DNA of 64,000 nt, from the NCBI GenBank assembly GCA_003254885.1, contig QANT01000898.1, positions 1 to 64,000 of the forward strand, given 5' to 3'. Numbering within the stretch: position 1 is the stretch's first letter; each line of letters starts with the position of its first letter. The notes below the pieces were generated by a model that did no database searches, was not told the DNA's origin, and was given only the letters and a program-made list of their open reading frames with translations. Source of the stretch: Purshia tridentata (taxonomy: Eukaryota > Streptophyta > Magnoliopsida > Rosales > Rosaceae). This document shows positions 50,574 to 63,230 of the stretch, piece after piece. Both the position numbers and the translations under genes were made by a program.

Positions 50574-50916
50574 GGCTTATAACTGTATTTGCCTCTTGAA
50601 ACATACTTTTTTTTTTTTACTTTACCCTCTAAAAGTTAAATCCACCCACTTTGCCCCCTTGAACTTACACTCTATTATCTAGAGTTTTACAACTTCGCTT
50701 TGAGTGATTTTTATATGGTTGTAAAAAAAAGATGCATAGCTTCAAAATAAGTATAAGATTGCTGATTTTGGTAGAGGTTTGATGGGTCAAAAATGGGCCA
50801 AAGTTGAGATCAAAACTAAAAAAATGGATGAAGTTGACAAAATTTGGCTAGATTTATTTTTCAGGGGGCAAAATGAAAAAAAAGTATGTTTTAAGGGGCA
50901 AATCCATGAACAAGCC
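50574..50916. mobile_element. Mutator-like MITE, nested copy B
   Basis: 343 bases with diverged GGCTTAT...CAAGCC ends and the same interior phrases as copies A and C (for example CACTTTGCCCCC and GGGGCAAAATGAAAAAAA). No matching nine-base flanks were seen. The next 250 bases, to about 51165, repeat its right half (TAGCTTCAAAATAAGTATAAG), giving a partial second copy. Confidence 0.65.
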
Positions 50917-51873
50917 ACCTTTATATAGTTGTAAAAAGGAGATATATAGCTTCAAAATAAGTATAAGTTTGCTGATGTTGGTGGAGTTTTGGATGGGCCA
51001 AAAATCAAGCCAAAGTTGAGATAAAAACTGGACAAATGAATGAAATTAACAAAACTTGACAAAAATTGAAAAACTTGACTATTAGGAGTTATTTGTAAAG
51101 TTTGGGAGGCAAAGTGTAAAAAAATGTATATTTTAAGAAACAAATACATAAATAAACCAATAAAACATTATTTTAAAACTCAAATAGTTTTAAAACCTTA
51201 AAAAAAAATTAAAAGTCAATTAAAACTTAATTTTATAAATTCACAAACTAAAACTTAATTAGGAAAAAATGAATTTAATACAACCCAAAACTAATTTTTA
51301 TAAAACTTAATTTGAACCCCCACCCCAAACAAACCCAACCGCTAGCCTCATCTCTTGCGGCTCCTCTTCTAGCGCAGCACCCCTTCCACCCCAACCCCAT
51401 AGAAAAGCACAAGGCTGGCCTTCTGAGTTGTTGGTTGGTCAATCTAGTCCGGCTTGAAGCAAGGTTGTCTGTTGAGCTCAAGCACTATTGATTGGTAAGA
51501 AAGTTATGCATGAATTGGGGTAATGGGTGAACTATGAACTAGGTTACCACGAGGTTGTTGAACATGGCTGGGAGGAGCTTGAAATTGGTCGCGTACGTCG
51601 AGTGGCATGGGTTCATAAGAAGCGTGAGAGCGAGTTTTGACCAGAATTGGATGGCAAAAATTACTTTTTTATCAATATGTAAGGGAAAGAGAAGGAGAGA
51701 GAGAAGGATAGGGAGATAGACAGAGACAGAGACAAAGAAACAAAAAGACATGCAAAGAGAGGATGGGAGGCTGGCCGGTGGGTGCTGAGGTGCTGCGCCG
51801 GAAAGAGGAGCCACCGATGGTGGGGCTGGTGGCTGTGTGGGGAGTTTGGGTGGTTTTTCTTTGTTTTATTTTA

Positions 51874-52243
51874 GGCTTATTATTGAATTTTTCCCCTAAA
51901 ACATACTCTCTTTTTTACTTTGCCCCCTAAAAGTTAAATTCTCTTACTTTACCCCCAAAACTCAACTTCATCCATTGTTCAATTTTATCTCAAATGTGGC
52001 CCAACTTTTGACTTATTAAACCTTTACCAAAATTAGCAATCTTATACTTATTTTGAAGCTATGAATCTTCTCTTTACATCTTTATAAAATTAGTCAAAAT
52101 AGAGCTTTAGAACTACAGATAATAGATGGAGTTGAGGGTATAGATGAGATGTAAAGTTCGGAGGGCAAAGTGGAAAGATTTAATTTTCAGTGGACAAAAT
52201 GAAAAAAAGAGTATGCTTCAAGGGAAAAATTCAATAATAAGCC
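51874..52243. mobile_element. Mutator-like MITE, nested copy C with intact target duplication
   Basis: 370 bases with inverted GGCTTATTATTGAATTT ends and an exact nine-base flank TTTATTTTA on both sides (51865-51873 and 52244-52252). The flank length is that of Mutator-like elements. It sits inside the larger element 50355-52543 and must be the younger insertion. Confidence 0.85.
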
Positions 52244-52666
52244 TTTATTTTATTTCTTATAATATTATTAAGTTTTTAATTGAATTTTAATTTTTTTTTA
52301 GTTTTTAAAAGAATTTTGAGTTTTAAAATCATTATTTATTAATTTTTGTACACATGGCAACTTTCAAACCAAATTCTCATCCACATAGGTGGCCACATCA
52401 GCTTTTTTGACTGAGCAAGTGATGGACTTAATGAGTGAACTGAAAGGTTTGTACAGTTCGGGGGGACAAATGGGAGGAATGAAGTTTCAAAGGGCAAATT
52501 AAAAATCAAAATTACTTTCAAGGTGCATTTGCATGAATAAGCCTAAAAATTAATTAAAGAATTAATCAATAATTAACTCTGTAATAAATTAATAAGCCCA
52601 TAAGCCCATCACTTCTATTTCTTTTCTATTAGTCTTATGCCCAATTAATTAACTCATTAATTAATT

Positions 52667-53792
52667 GGCTTTTTAGCAAGATACCCAACTGAACTTTGAC
52701 TTGATTTAGATGTTACCACCTACACTAGAAATTGAAACAAGTTGTCCGCTGAATTAAATTTTGTTTACAAGTTGTCACCTCCATCCAAATCTTCAGGGGT
52801 TTTTTGATTCATTCATAGAATAAAATTTGGGTGAGAAAGTTTTTGCCACCTAAGCATGCTGAGTACAACACTTAACCAATTACAAGTGGCCATAGATACA
52901 ACCATTTTTCTGTTTCTATTTTTTTATTTTTGAAAATGAACTAAAAATAACTCCGGACTCAGAAAAAGGCATCCAATTCATCTTGACTATTACCAATTTA
53001 TTATGGAGTCAAATTACCAATTTTCACTTCAAGAGTTTTCAGAAAATTCAGAAGTCCAAATTTATTTCCAGAAAATTAAAATATTCTAGACTCTTTGAAA
53101 ATTAATAGGATAAACTCCCGAACTCCAAAACTTACAAGTTCTACATCATTGGTCTTCTAAAAACTAACTCTGCCTTCTTATAACATTTACTACCCAAAAG
53201 ACCTCTCAGTCTTAGAAGAAAATTAATTCAAAAAAAAATTATAGAATTTCAGTAAAGTCTCGAAAGAATTCCCTAAAATAGGATTTTGGTAATTCCCAAA
53301 TTTTTTTAGAATTCTTTTGAGACTTTATCGAAATTCTATAAAAAAAATTTTATGGAGGGAAATTTATTTTAATTTTTTTGAAAAAAATTTGGACTTCCGA
53401 AATTTTCTAAAAACTCTTGAAGTAAAAATTGGTAATTGACTCTATATTAAATTAGTAAGTCAAGACCAATTTGTAAGAATTTTTTGTGTATTTTCTGAGT
53501 TCGGAGTTATTTTTAGTTCATTTTCAAAAATAGAAAAATAGAAATAGAAAAATGGTTGTACATGTGGCCACTTGTAATTGGTTAGCTTTTGCCATTCAGC
53601 ATGCTGAGGTAGCAAAAGTTTTCCCACCCAAGTTCTTTTCTATGAATGGACCAAAAAAACCCTAAAGATTTGGATGAAGGTTGTAATTTGCAAACAAAAT
53701 TTAATTCAGGAACCAACTTACTTCAACTTTTAATTTAAGTAGTAACATGCAAATTGAGTCAAGGTGCTGGTGGGTATCTTGCTAAAAAAGAC
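52667..53792. mobile_element. Long-arm foldback element, Mutator-like
   Basis: Two inverted arms of about 425 bases (52667-53090 and 53368-53792), with mismatches and small gaps, begin G(G/T)CTTTTTAGCAAGATAC. An exact nine-base flank TAATTAATT is on both sides (52658-52666 and 53793-53801). A smaller inverted pair lies in the centre (about 53230-53355). No coding capacity. The length of the flank points to Mutator-type insertion. Confidence 0.85.
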
Positions 53793-53801
53793 TAATTAAT
53801 T

Positions 53802-54899
53802 AGTTCAAACTCATTTCTATTACCATCTCAGACATATTGGTGTGTGAACTTTTAGATTCCAATTGAATTCGGCAATGGATTTATGAACATTTCTAAATCA
53901 ACCTAATTCGGGTGAAATTATATTTTTACCCTGAGGTCTCCATAAGACATGATTGGCAGCTAGCAGGGTGTTATGGCTACCAAGACTAACTGAAAAAGAG
54001 AAGAACGGATTATGTCTTGATTGCAGCACATAACTTCTTTAGGACATTTTTTCCTTAATGAAATCGTGGATCTCTTTTATACATACACACATATTGATAT
54101 GGTATGTATATGAAGGATGTAAAATTAAAGACAAGTTTGCCCACAATGTTAGAAATAAATGCAATATGTTTATTAAAACAATTTGCATTAGGGCATATTC
54201 CAATACTGTCAAGCTCTCAGTTCTGTCAATAACCGTCAATTTGGAAGACTAAAAACCGTTCTGAAGTTAAAAAATCTTGTTCGATTCAATTATCTTACGG
54301 ATACCAAAATTTCTAAAATATTACCAAAGCAAGCAGTTCAATTTTAGTCAGTAGAGTGCCGACAAGATGGTATGAGTTGTAGTTGGATGGGTGGTACTCT
54401 AGATTAATCTTTTGGATTTTTCAAAAAAAGAATTTTTTTTTTTTAAACAAATCAGTTGTAGGGGCAACCAGTGGAATTTTGGACAAAAATTTGAGGGCTG
54501 GGTGTGCAAATATTGCTCTTGAGTGTCCATGTAATTCTTCAAAAAACAAAATTAAAAGTATTTATATAATTCCCCATATATATTTGAGTACCAGGCGGGA
54601 CCCCCACTGGTGAACTTGTAAATATTTCTCAGAAGAGGGGTATTAACGTACATTAAGTAAGGTTTCAATTCGAGCGGGTAAGTCTATTCGCAAAACCTCA
54701 ACAAACAAACCGCACCTGCAACCAACAAACTTCCAAGTAGTTAAAGCGTTAAAAACTGTAAACTCCCTCCATTTCTCTCATCAGTCTTTAGCTTTCTCTC
54801 TCTACTCGTCTGCATGAAAAGATTTTCAAGAAGCAAAAACTTGCAGAGGAGAGACAGAGAGTGAGTGAGTGAGAGAGAAAAAGGTAAAGCTTGAAAACC
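53802..54899 (+). promoter_or_regulatory. Upstream region and leader of the MMD1-like gene
   Basis: About 1.1 kb separates the foldback element from the start codon. The last 100 bases are CT- then GA-rich, a typical leader. I see no convincing TATA box at a fixed distance and no other gene. Confidence 0.4.
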
Positions 54900-57632
54900 A
54901 TGTCGACTTCAATCCTTGAATCTTGCAAGAAGAGGAAGCGAAGGCCAAAAATTTATGGGTTTCACTCGTTCTGCGACCCTGGTTGCCCAATACGCCCCAT
55001 TGGTCCATTTCGCGATAACATTCGGGTCTTTCTTAGAGAGTGCGCTGAGATCGAAGACTACAATCTGCAGGGCATGCCCACTTGGTGCACTCTTCTTGTG
55101 CATGACAACCGAGGCCTTGTGGTCCCTCTCTACACCATTGAAGAGAATGTAAAGAGCTCCGAACGACCCTTCTGTGATCACTGCCGATGCACAGGTTAGA
55201 ATTTGATATTTGCTGTTCCAATGTGTTTGTTACTTCGATTTCTCAATTGGGTTTATGCAAATTTTTGTTTAAAGTTTAGGAATTGATCATTTGTGTTATC
55301 TCGTCCCTTTTCCTTCGTTTCTGAAGTGGGTTTCTGCTAGTCTGGTGTTTGGGTTTCGAATTTGATGTTGGTTGAAAATTTGGGGTTTCAGAAAATTTGG
55401 TTTTTGCCTTTAGTTTTATGCTTTGTATTTGTGCAATAGATGCACAATAAGGATTTGGACAGTCCTGTGTTCTTGACTGGAGCATAGCAAGCAAATGTTG
55501 CTAAAATTCAGTCTAGCTAAGAAGAATTCAATGTTCTCCTGGTTGCAGGACGTAGTTGCAGAGAATCAAGAAATTTTGCAACTCTTCCTTCTTGGAAGGA
55601 AGCCTAAGTTAGGAAAGTTGTAACCCAAAACCCTATAATAGGATCCATGTTCAGTGAGTTGCATTTCCCTTTTTTTATAAACTAATGCCAACCCCTATGG
55701 ATTTCCTTATACAAGTTATAAAGTTAACTAAACTAGCAACTGGCTGCTGGGCTTACTCTCTATTGTTGTTTAGGTTGGAGTAATCATTTTGTGTCGAAGA
55801 GAAAGTACCATATGATAATTCCAGCGGATGATGGGTGGAACAAGCCTCTGGATGATGGTATCTTTGATCTTCCGTCCCACCTTTTACATGGGTTGATCCA
55901 CTGTAATGGGTTTGCTCACTTACTCTGCATCAATGGACTTGAAGGGGGTTCTAAGCATTTCAGTGGCAGAGAGATTATGGATCTTTGGGACAGGATTTGC
56001 ACAAATCTTCAAACTCGGTAATGGAAACCCCATATTTCTTGATCTTGCTAACATATTTAATGAAAAATAAAGAACCAGTGTTGATGCCTCCTTCTCTTTT
56101 GCAGGAAAATCACTGTTGAAGATGTCTCAAAAAAGCGGTCAATGGATCTTCGCCTGCTCCATGGGGTTGCTTATGGACATCCTTGGTTTGGTAGATGGGG
56201 ATACAGATTTTGCCATGGCAGCTTTGGAGTCACAGAGCAGAACTATGAGAGAGCACTTGAGATTCTCAGCTCACTAGAACTTGAAAGAATCATCCAAGTC
56301 TTTAGTGACATGGACCAGTGTGAAGACCTTAAGAGGATAATTCGTTATTACAGAAATTTGAGTGAAACAAAGTTAATCACAATCAAAGATCTTCTCAGGT
56401 TTATGCTAACTGTCAAGTCTGGTATTCCTGCACAGAGAAAGTCAATAATGGCTACTGCTGCTTTTTCATCTTCCACTGCCAGACCTGCAACCAGATCAGC
56501 CCTCCAGATCAAGCCCCCGATGAAGGAAAAGTCTGTGAGGTATAGGAAGTTCACTACTGTTATTTCTAACATGGATAGCAGATGGCCTCCAAGAAGACTA
56601 GAGTTTGCAGCAGATGTGATTGTGAATGCATTGAAAGAAAAGAAAGAGAGAGACTTCAATCATGGTGGGATGACTCGGCAAGATGTACGAGATGCAGCTC
56701 GATTACATATTGGAGATACCGGTTTGTTGGATTATGTGCTGAAATCACTAAGCAATGTGATTGTTGGCAAACATATTGTCTGCCGTGCAGTGAATCCAAC
56801 AACTCGGATTTTGGAATACACTGTTCATGATCTTGCTGATGGGGTTAAGGTCTCTGAACCGGAAAAAGAGATGCTACCTCATCCCCTTCCATCAGCAGCT
56901 CCACTTCCTGGAGTTGATGTTTACAGTGATGTGCTTTATATATATGAACATGTGCTGTTGGGATACCCAGGATCAGAGTTGGTGGAGTTGGCTTCTCAAG
57001 TAGTACTGGACACCAAACATTTTGTTAAGGAATATCCATTTAGGGACGAGGAAGAGCAGCTGTTGACATTCTTTTGCCAGCTCTTGCCAAGTTTGACTGA
57101 TGAGGAAATCAACTTGAAGAGGGGGTTGAGTCCAGGTGAGATGGTGGTACTGCCGCTACATGCAACTATTGGGGAGCTAAAGCAGGCAGCCGAGAGTGCG
57201 CTGAGGGATACATATTGTATCACAGAACGATTTGCAGTGATGGAAATAGAAGGCTTGGAGGAATTGGAGGATACGGAAGTACTTTTTGGAGCAGTTGAAT
57301 CAGGAGCAGAAGTTGGCGTGAGAGGGACTGGGATAGATTTAGACACACCTTTGAGGTACCAAGGTGGATCTGATACTTGGATGGTGCGATGTAGGTGCGG
57401 GGCTAGAGATGATGATGGTGAGAGGATGGTGGCATGTGACATCTGTGAGGTGTGGCAACATACACGCTGCCATGGAATTGAGGATGCTGACTATGACCCA
57501 CGGCTGTTTCTGTGCTCAGAATGTGTTGCTTCACTTGCACCGCCTACACTTGAGCCTGCTCTTAATTTTGACTGTTCTAGTGCCTTTTCTATTGACTCAG
57601 ACACTGAATATGGACTGGCGCTTGGGTACTAA
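54900..57632 (+). CDS. MMD1: PHD-finger protein, MALE MEIOCYTE DEATH 1/DUET-like
   Basis: A nuclear chromatin reader; in Arabidopsis MMD1/DUET acts in male meiocytes, binds methylated histone H3 tails and promotes condensin expression. Three exons, 54900-55194, 55774-56017 and 56105-57632, join in frame and encode 688 residues. The N-terminus SILESCKKRKRRPKIYGFHS with FCDPGCPI is typical of this branch. The middle holds the MMD domain (for example SKKRSMDLRLLHGVAYGHPW and TRQDVRDAARLHIGDTGLLD). The C-terminal PHD finger has Cys 609, 611, 624 and 627, His 632 and Cys 635, 650 and 653. The relatives MS1 and At1g33420 share the PHD and middle parts, but the N-terminus fits MMD1 better. The start ATG follows a GA-rich leader. 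Expression is expected to be meiosis-limited, though this cannot be read here. Confidence 0.88.
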
Positions 57633-58725
57633 TATGTGACTTGAGCCTGCTCTTAATATTGACTGCTCTTATACAAACTCTTGCATAAGGACTGATATGT
57701 TTTGTGCAGATTGCCCATGAGTGGCAATGTATGAAAGATTTTGCTAATTTTGTTGCTTCAATATGAGTAAATTTCATATTGAAGTTCATTCTTTTTGACA
57801 GATACAGTGACCTTCAATAAAGAATTCTTTTCAGTCATCCTCATCTCTCTCTCTCTCTCTCTCCCCCTCACACACACACACACACACGCACTTTGGTTCT
57901 CTTGCCTCCATTGTGTTTGTTATATATGGCCTGACCTCAGATTGTCTGGTGTATATCAACTGACTATTGTCTCTAATACTGGGTGTTGGCATTTGGCTAA
58001 ATTGTCTAATTAGAAACTAATCAGGGTATACTCTGTTCAAATATTATATTAAAAAACGATACTAATTTATTATATACATCAAACATTTCTGTTTCTATTT
58101 TTCACTCAATTTCCTTTTCATTCATTTCAGTCCCATCATTTGCTTTCCATTATGGGAGTTGAACAAATTTGTTCGTTGCATACCAGCTGATTTGGAGAAA
58201 AAAAAATTTCTCCATTTTTGAAAATATAATTTTGTGACAAAGTTTGTTTGTCCACAAATATTTCATTATTCATTGTTTTTATTAGAATGTTATCATTGTG
58301 TTTACAGTTTTTTACAACTGTTTTGTTATGTACAGTACTGCTCCTCCATAAGCTTTTAAATTACATTTTTGTTAATTACTAGCTAATAACATGAATTTTT
58401 CCACAAAAAAATGAATAATCCTACGTGGCACATTTAAAAAAGGGAGTATATCCAAGTAATGGGGTAAATATAATATCCAATTGGGTATCAGAAGCAATTT
58501 TTTTATTTTATGGTTGAATGTACAATCAGACAATTAGATAGCTACTGAACTTTATAAGCCATTGAACTAAAATTAATTGACAACGTTTCTTTCTCCATCA
58601 TTATCATTCAGGGTGTCTCCATCCCCAAAGTAAAAAATTACCAGATATTTACATTTCATTAAGCCACAAAATCTATACAAGACCGAGAAGATTTCATGCT
58701 GATAGCAAGACGAAACACATCATTA
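57633..58725. other. Convergent 3' region between the MMD1-like gene and DEAH5
   Basis: It contains both 3' UTRs. A compound microsatellite, TC followed by CA, is at 57844-57887. The first bases after the MMD1-like stop partly repeat the end of its coding sequence (GAGCCTGCTCTTAATNTTGACTG occurs at about 57552 and 57644), a short local duplication. The rest is AT-rich and empty. Confidence 0.5.
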
Positions 58726-61700
58726 TCAAGCACGACGTTTACTAAGACGCCAGGAATTAGGTTCATGGTATCTGTCATACAGCGGTTCAACACGTTCTTG
58801 ACGCTTGCGCTTACTCATCTTCGTAGGATCGGCCACCTTGAAGAACCTGGGTGCCAGTTCCACGAGCCATTTGGGGTCGACGACAGTCACCTCGCGCATG
58901 TACTCCTTTGTAGTCATAACCAGCTCATGGTAGATGACCCAATCCGGTTGTCTCTGGAAGAGAGCACTGCTTGGGTGGATGTAAACTGGCTGGTTCTCGA
59001 CTAAAGTTCTATAACCCTCCTGTGGGTCCTTTCTAGCGCCATGGAAGAAAAACCCTGCCGTAATTGCCTTCCTGATCTTTGTAAAATCCTTTCCTGCACT
59101 CACAACGTCCAGTTTATACCTGAAATTCACAATCTCTTGTTAGAAAGCAATTTCATCTTCAAGTCAAAACACTGAACTTAAAATAATTGCGCAGTGTTCT
59201 ACTTAACATGATAATATAAACGAAAAAAGTAGCAGCTGTAGAGATAATGTAATATAAACCAAAGAGGGAAAAAAAAAATATAAGCGATATGCTAGAGGTG
59301 TAATTTTCCTCAGAGGACCAGTGTAATGACTAATAAGTGTATGCATAAACAATCTTGGAGCTTACATAACAATGTTATGTCAATTAATGATAGTGGTGGG
59401 ATCTTGTGTAATATCCCATCTCAAATGCCATAACAATTTTTAATTAAAACAGCTTTGTAATTATTTGGACAAATAACATTACATCTCAAGAGCATTGAAA
59501 ACACAGTCTACCATAATGCTCTGAAAACACAGTCTGAAGTCACATGGCAATTCATAATGACCTATTCATTGCTCAGGTATCAAATATCTAGCACAGACTA
59601 AAGCCTGAACAACATTCAGCACTTCCATCACGTACAAAGGAGAAAAGGCATGCTTAATTGACTTCTATAAGATGCAATGTACCAAAAGATGCAAAAGCTG
59701 AGTATGGTTATTATGTTTTTTTTTTAAACCTTTAACCCAGAAAAAAGAATTTATGCAACCACGGTATACACATCAACATAAATTAAATCATGGTATACAT
59801 ATCAACATAAATTAGACCGTACTTGAAGAGAAAAAGGAACAGAAAAGAATAGAAGATCATACTTGTCCATGATGGAGAGAAGCTGTTTTCTGACATCCTG
59901 TGCCCTCCTCAAGGATCGAGACTGAACAAAGTTCTCAAAACACCATGGTCCTGAAAAATTCTTGGCTTTCCAAGCCTCATACACAGCTAGTAAAGTCAGA
60001 TGGTCTCCCTCTGGCTGGAAAAACTTGGCTCTCTTCTGATCTGCCTGGGCTTGTTTTTCCCTAGGCCTGTAAAAGATATTGCCTGTCTGAATCATTGCAA
60101 TCATGGTCAAGATCTCATCACTGCAACCAAGGTCCACACTGGCAAGTAGCATCTTAGATAAGGGTGGATCCATAGGAAATTCAGCCATTTTCCTACCCAA
60201 TTTGGTCAGAAGCCCCTCCTCATCCAGTGCTCCTAAACTGTACAGTTGTTCCATGGCGGACATGAGTGCTTGGGGTGAAGGAGGATCCATAAAATCAAAA
60301 GACAGGAGATCATTTATCCCCATTGCTTTCATTGTAAGTGTGGTGAACCCAAGGTTTATCCTCTGGATTTCTGGTACTGAAGTAGGAGACATCTCGTTGC
60401 GGTATGCACTCTCAGTGTAGAGGCGGTAACATTTCCCAGGGCCTGTACGCCCGGCACGCCCAGCTCGTTGCTTGGCTGATGCTTGTGAAATTGGAGTTAT
60501 GACCAGTGAATCTAGCCCCTGCTTAGGGTTATAAACATTTTGCTTTGCAAACCCAGGATCGATTACATAATATATCCCATCAATGGTGAGCGATGCCTCA
60601 GCAATATTAGTAGCTACAACTACTTTCCTCTTCCCTGGTGGGGCAGGATCAAATATCCTCGACTGCATTTCACTAGGAAGGGCACTATACACTGGGAGGA
60701 TAATCAACTCAGGAACATTTTTACCAAGACCTTTCATCCTCTCATAAAGAGACTGACATGCAAAATCAATCTCTTCCTGTCCAGTCAAGAAGACAAGGAT
60801 GTCACCCTCAGGTTCCGTTAAGTGGATTTGCAGAACAGTGATTAGAGCTGCATCAAGGTAATCACTTTCTGGCTGCTTGGTGTAGAGTATCTCTACAGGA
60901 TAAGTTCTCCCAGGGATAGTGAAGATGTTACAGCTGAAGAAATAACCTGAAAACTTCTCGGCATCCAAAGTAGCAGATGTGACAATCAAACGAAGGTCTC
61001 TTCTGCGCTGCACTAGTTGCTTCAGTAATCCAAAAAGAACATCTGTGTGAATTGTCCTCTCATGAGCCTCATCGAGCATCACCACAGAGTATTGAGAAAG
61101 GTTCTCATCAATCAAAATCTCCCTCAGAAGCATACCATCAGTCATGTACTTGATGACAGTATCTGGTCCAGTGCAATCCTCAAAACGAATCGCATACCCA
61201 ACTTCCTCCCCCAAACGACAACCAAACTCTTCTGCAACCCTCTTGGCCACAGACATTGCGGCCACCCTACGTGGCTGGGTACATCCAATCTTACCCATTG
61301 TGGTGTAACCCGCTTCTGCAAGATACTGTGTGACCTGTGTTGTCTTACCTGAACCGGTCTCACCAATGACAACAAGAACTTGATTCTCGTGCACCGCCTG
61401 AACCAATTCCTTCTTCAGCTTGTAGATAGGCAAGGTCTGCCTCTGATCCTGAATTGAAAGCTTTGATCTCTGCCCAAAACTGATGGTTTTCCCAAAAGCA
61501 TCCTTCTTCCACTCAGGCATGTCATAGGCTGACAAACCGACACCTCTAAGCTCCTGTGCAAGATGCCTCTCACCAGTCTCTGGCATTGGATCTTCCCAGG
61601 GACGATTGAGATCCTTTGGGATAGAATCCAGCATGGTTCTTTGCTGCTGCTCACGAACTTCCCTACGCTCCTTAATGAGTGCAGATTGAAGTGCAGCTGC

Positions 61701-63071
61701 ACGACTCAATGACCCTTCTGGATTCTTAAAGATTTTCACAGGTGACATGTCCACAGAATACCTGCTCTGCCCTTGCAAAAAGGCTGGCTCATCCTCGTTG
61801 AGCTCAATCTCAAGCTCTTCCTCAGCTCCCTCTTCTTGATAAAGCATCCCATCTGCTTCTTCATCATACATTGGGTACTCTGTAACACCCAAAACACCCG
61901 AGGCAATTAACTGTTTGGCTTCCCACTTCTCGGGCGAGCTCATTCTCTTCAGTGGCCTGCGTGATGGACCAACAGCATCCTCTTCCACAATCCTAATCCC
62001 AGAAAGACCAGTCCTAGTAACAGGCCCATCCTTTGACACTGACGGGTTCGTCCTCAGACCATCATCCTCTGAGCTCTTCTTCAACGGAAGCAAATCCTTC
62101 CCAGTATGCTGATCAACATCCCTCATAGAAAGGCTCAATTTCTGACCTGAAACTGAAATCACCTTAACATACACCTCCTGATCCCTCTTCACCACATCTT
62201 TAGCATTACTAATTCGTCGAGTAGCCATCTGTGAAACATGAACCAAACCCTCCTTCCCCCTAAAATCATTAAACTGAACGAAGCAACCCGTGTCCATCAC
62301 TTTTGAAACCCGACCCTTGTAAACATTATACAATTCAGGCTCATTAGAATGGTTCCGGCCATTTGGCCGTTCCTTATTACCTCTCCTATCATCACCATAT
62401 TCTCTAACATCTCCATCCTCTTGATAGCCATCTCTCTTATGCTTATCAAATCGACCCGTATGCCTTCCCCTACTATCATCATTATCATTATCATCAGAAT
62501 GTGTATCTCTACGCCTATCATCTCTATCATACCTATCTCTCCTGTCTCTACCTCTATCTATATCTCGATACCTGCCACTACCTCTGCCTCCATCTCTATC
62601 TCTATCTCTTTCCCTGCCTCTATCTCTACCTCTACGCCTATCTTCTTCACGCTCTCCGTCTCGTTCTCGTTCTTCTCGCTCAATACGCTTTGCCTTGGTC
62701 TCCAACTCAATTTCCCTCGCCAGGTCCTTGGCTCTATCTCTATCATCGGCGATAGCCAAAGCCTTAAACTTGGTCTTCTTACCATCAGAAGCGCTCTCTT
62801 TCTTCGACTTCTTCTCGGACTTTGGCTTCGGAGGAAGAATAGCGTGAATAATGGTGAGGAGTGTACGGACAAAGTAATCGGGCATATCTGTATCGTGTTC
62901 CTTCAATTTGGCGTCGAATTCGTCCACGGTCTCGCTGTTTCGCCCCAACTCAGTTATGAACTCAGCCAAAACTTTGTCGTCAAGCCCTAGATGGGTTTCC
63001 AGCTCTGAACAGATCTTAGACACCAAGGAAAGGTACTCGAGCTTCTTCAATCCATTGCCAGTGACCGCCAT
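58726..63071 (-). CDS. DEAH5: DEAH-box pre-mRNA splicing helicase, PRP22/DHX8 type (DEAH5)
   Basis: An ATP-dependent RNA helicase that releases spliced mRNA from the spliceosome. Two exons, 63071-59863 and 59119-58726 (donor GTATGATC, acceptor TTTCAG), encode 1,200 residues, near the usual plant length. N-terminal helices (1-85) precede an Arg/Asp/Glu-rich RS-like region (about 110-240). An S1 RNA-binding domain (about 248-318, [17 protein letters not shown]) marks the PRP22 type. The helicase core has Walker A GETGSGKT (570-577), DEAH (667-670), SAT (699-701), [10 protein letters not shown] and QRAGRAGR (868-875), then winged-helix, ratchet and OB-fold parts. The C-terminus ends KLSKRRA-like, as in the family. 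All catalytic motifs are intact. A telo-box lies in the leader. Confidence 0.97.
59120..59862 (-). other. Intron of DEAH5
   Basis: The only coding intron of the helicase gene, 743 bases and AT-rich. Its borders fall inside the lysine codon of DKYKLD. No element was recognised inside it. Confidence 0.8.
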
Positions 63072-63230
63072 GGTTGAAGATCGATTGATTCAACGACGAT
63101 GACCTAAGTTTTGTGGAGATTGATTGATAAACAAAAAGGGGAAAACAAGGACTAGGGTTTTGGAAAACCTTTTATCGACCCTTTCTCAGAATTTGGAGGC
63201 GTTGTGCAAAATTAAATAATGTCCCTTTAA
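63072..63230 (-). promoter_or_regulatory. DEAH5 leader and proximal promoter with telo-box
   Basis: On the minus strand AAACCCTA (63153-63160) lies about 82 bases before the start codon. The transcription start is probably just upstream. Telo-boxes are typical of plant genes for RNA and protein synthesis. Confidence 0.55.

Larger units (their letters stand above)
50355..52543. mobile_element. Non-autonomous Mutator-like element hosting nested copies
   Basis: The 2,189-base element has long inverted ends starting GGCTTATT(T/C)(G/A)TGCAAATGC, similar inward for roughly 100 bases. A nine-base target duplication, TAACAATTA on the left and TAAAAATTA on the right, differs at one base. Inside lie two related smaller elements (50574-50916 and 51874-52243) plus a partial third (50919-51165). 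No transposase is readable, so it would depend on an enzyme from elsewhere. Confidence 0.75.

Noticed and set aside
48958-52243. Repeated CACTTTGCCCCC phrases as a CRISPR-like or satellite array
   Set aside because: Spacing is irregular and the phrases belong to the inverted ends of transposon copies. CRISPR arrays are not expected in plant nuclear DNA.
62349-62990. 213-codon plus-strand frame opposite DEAH5
   Set aside because: It is the antisense of the Arg/Asp-rich region and gives an Ile/Ser repeat with no family.
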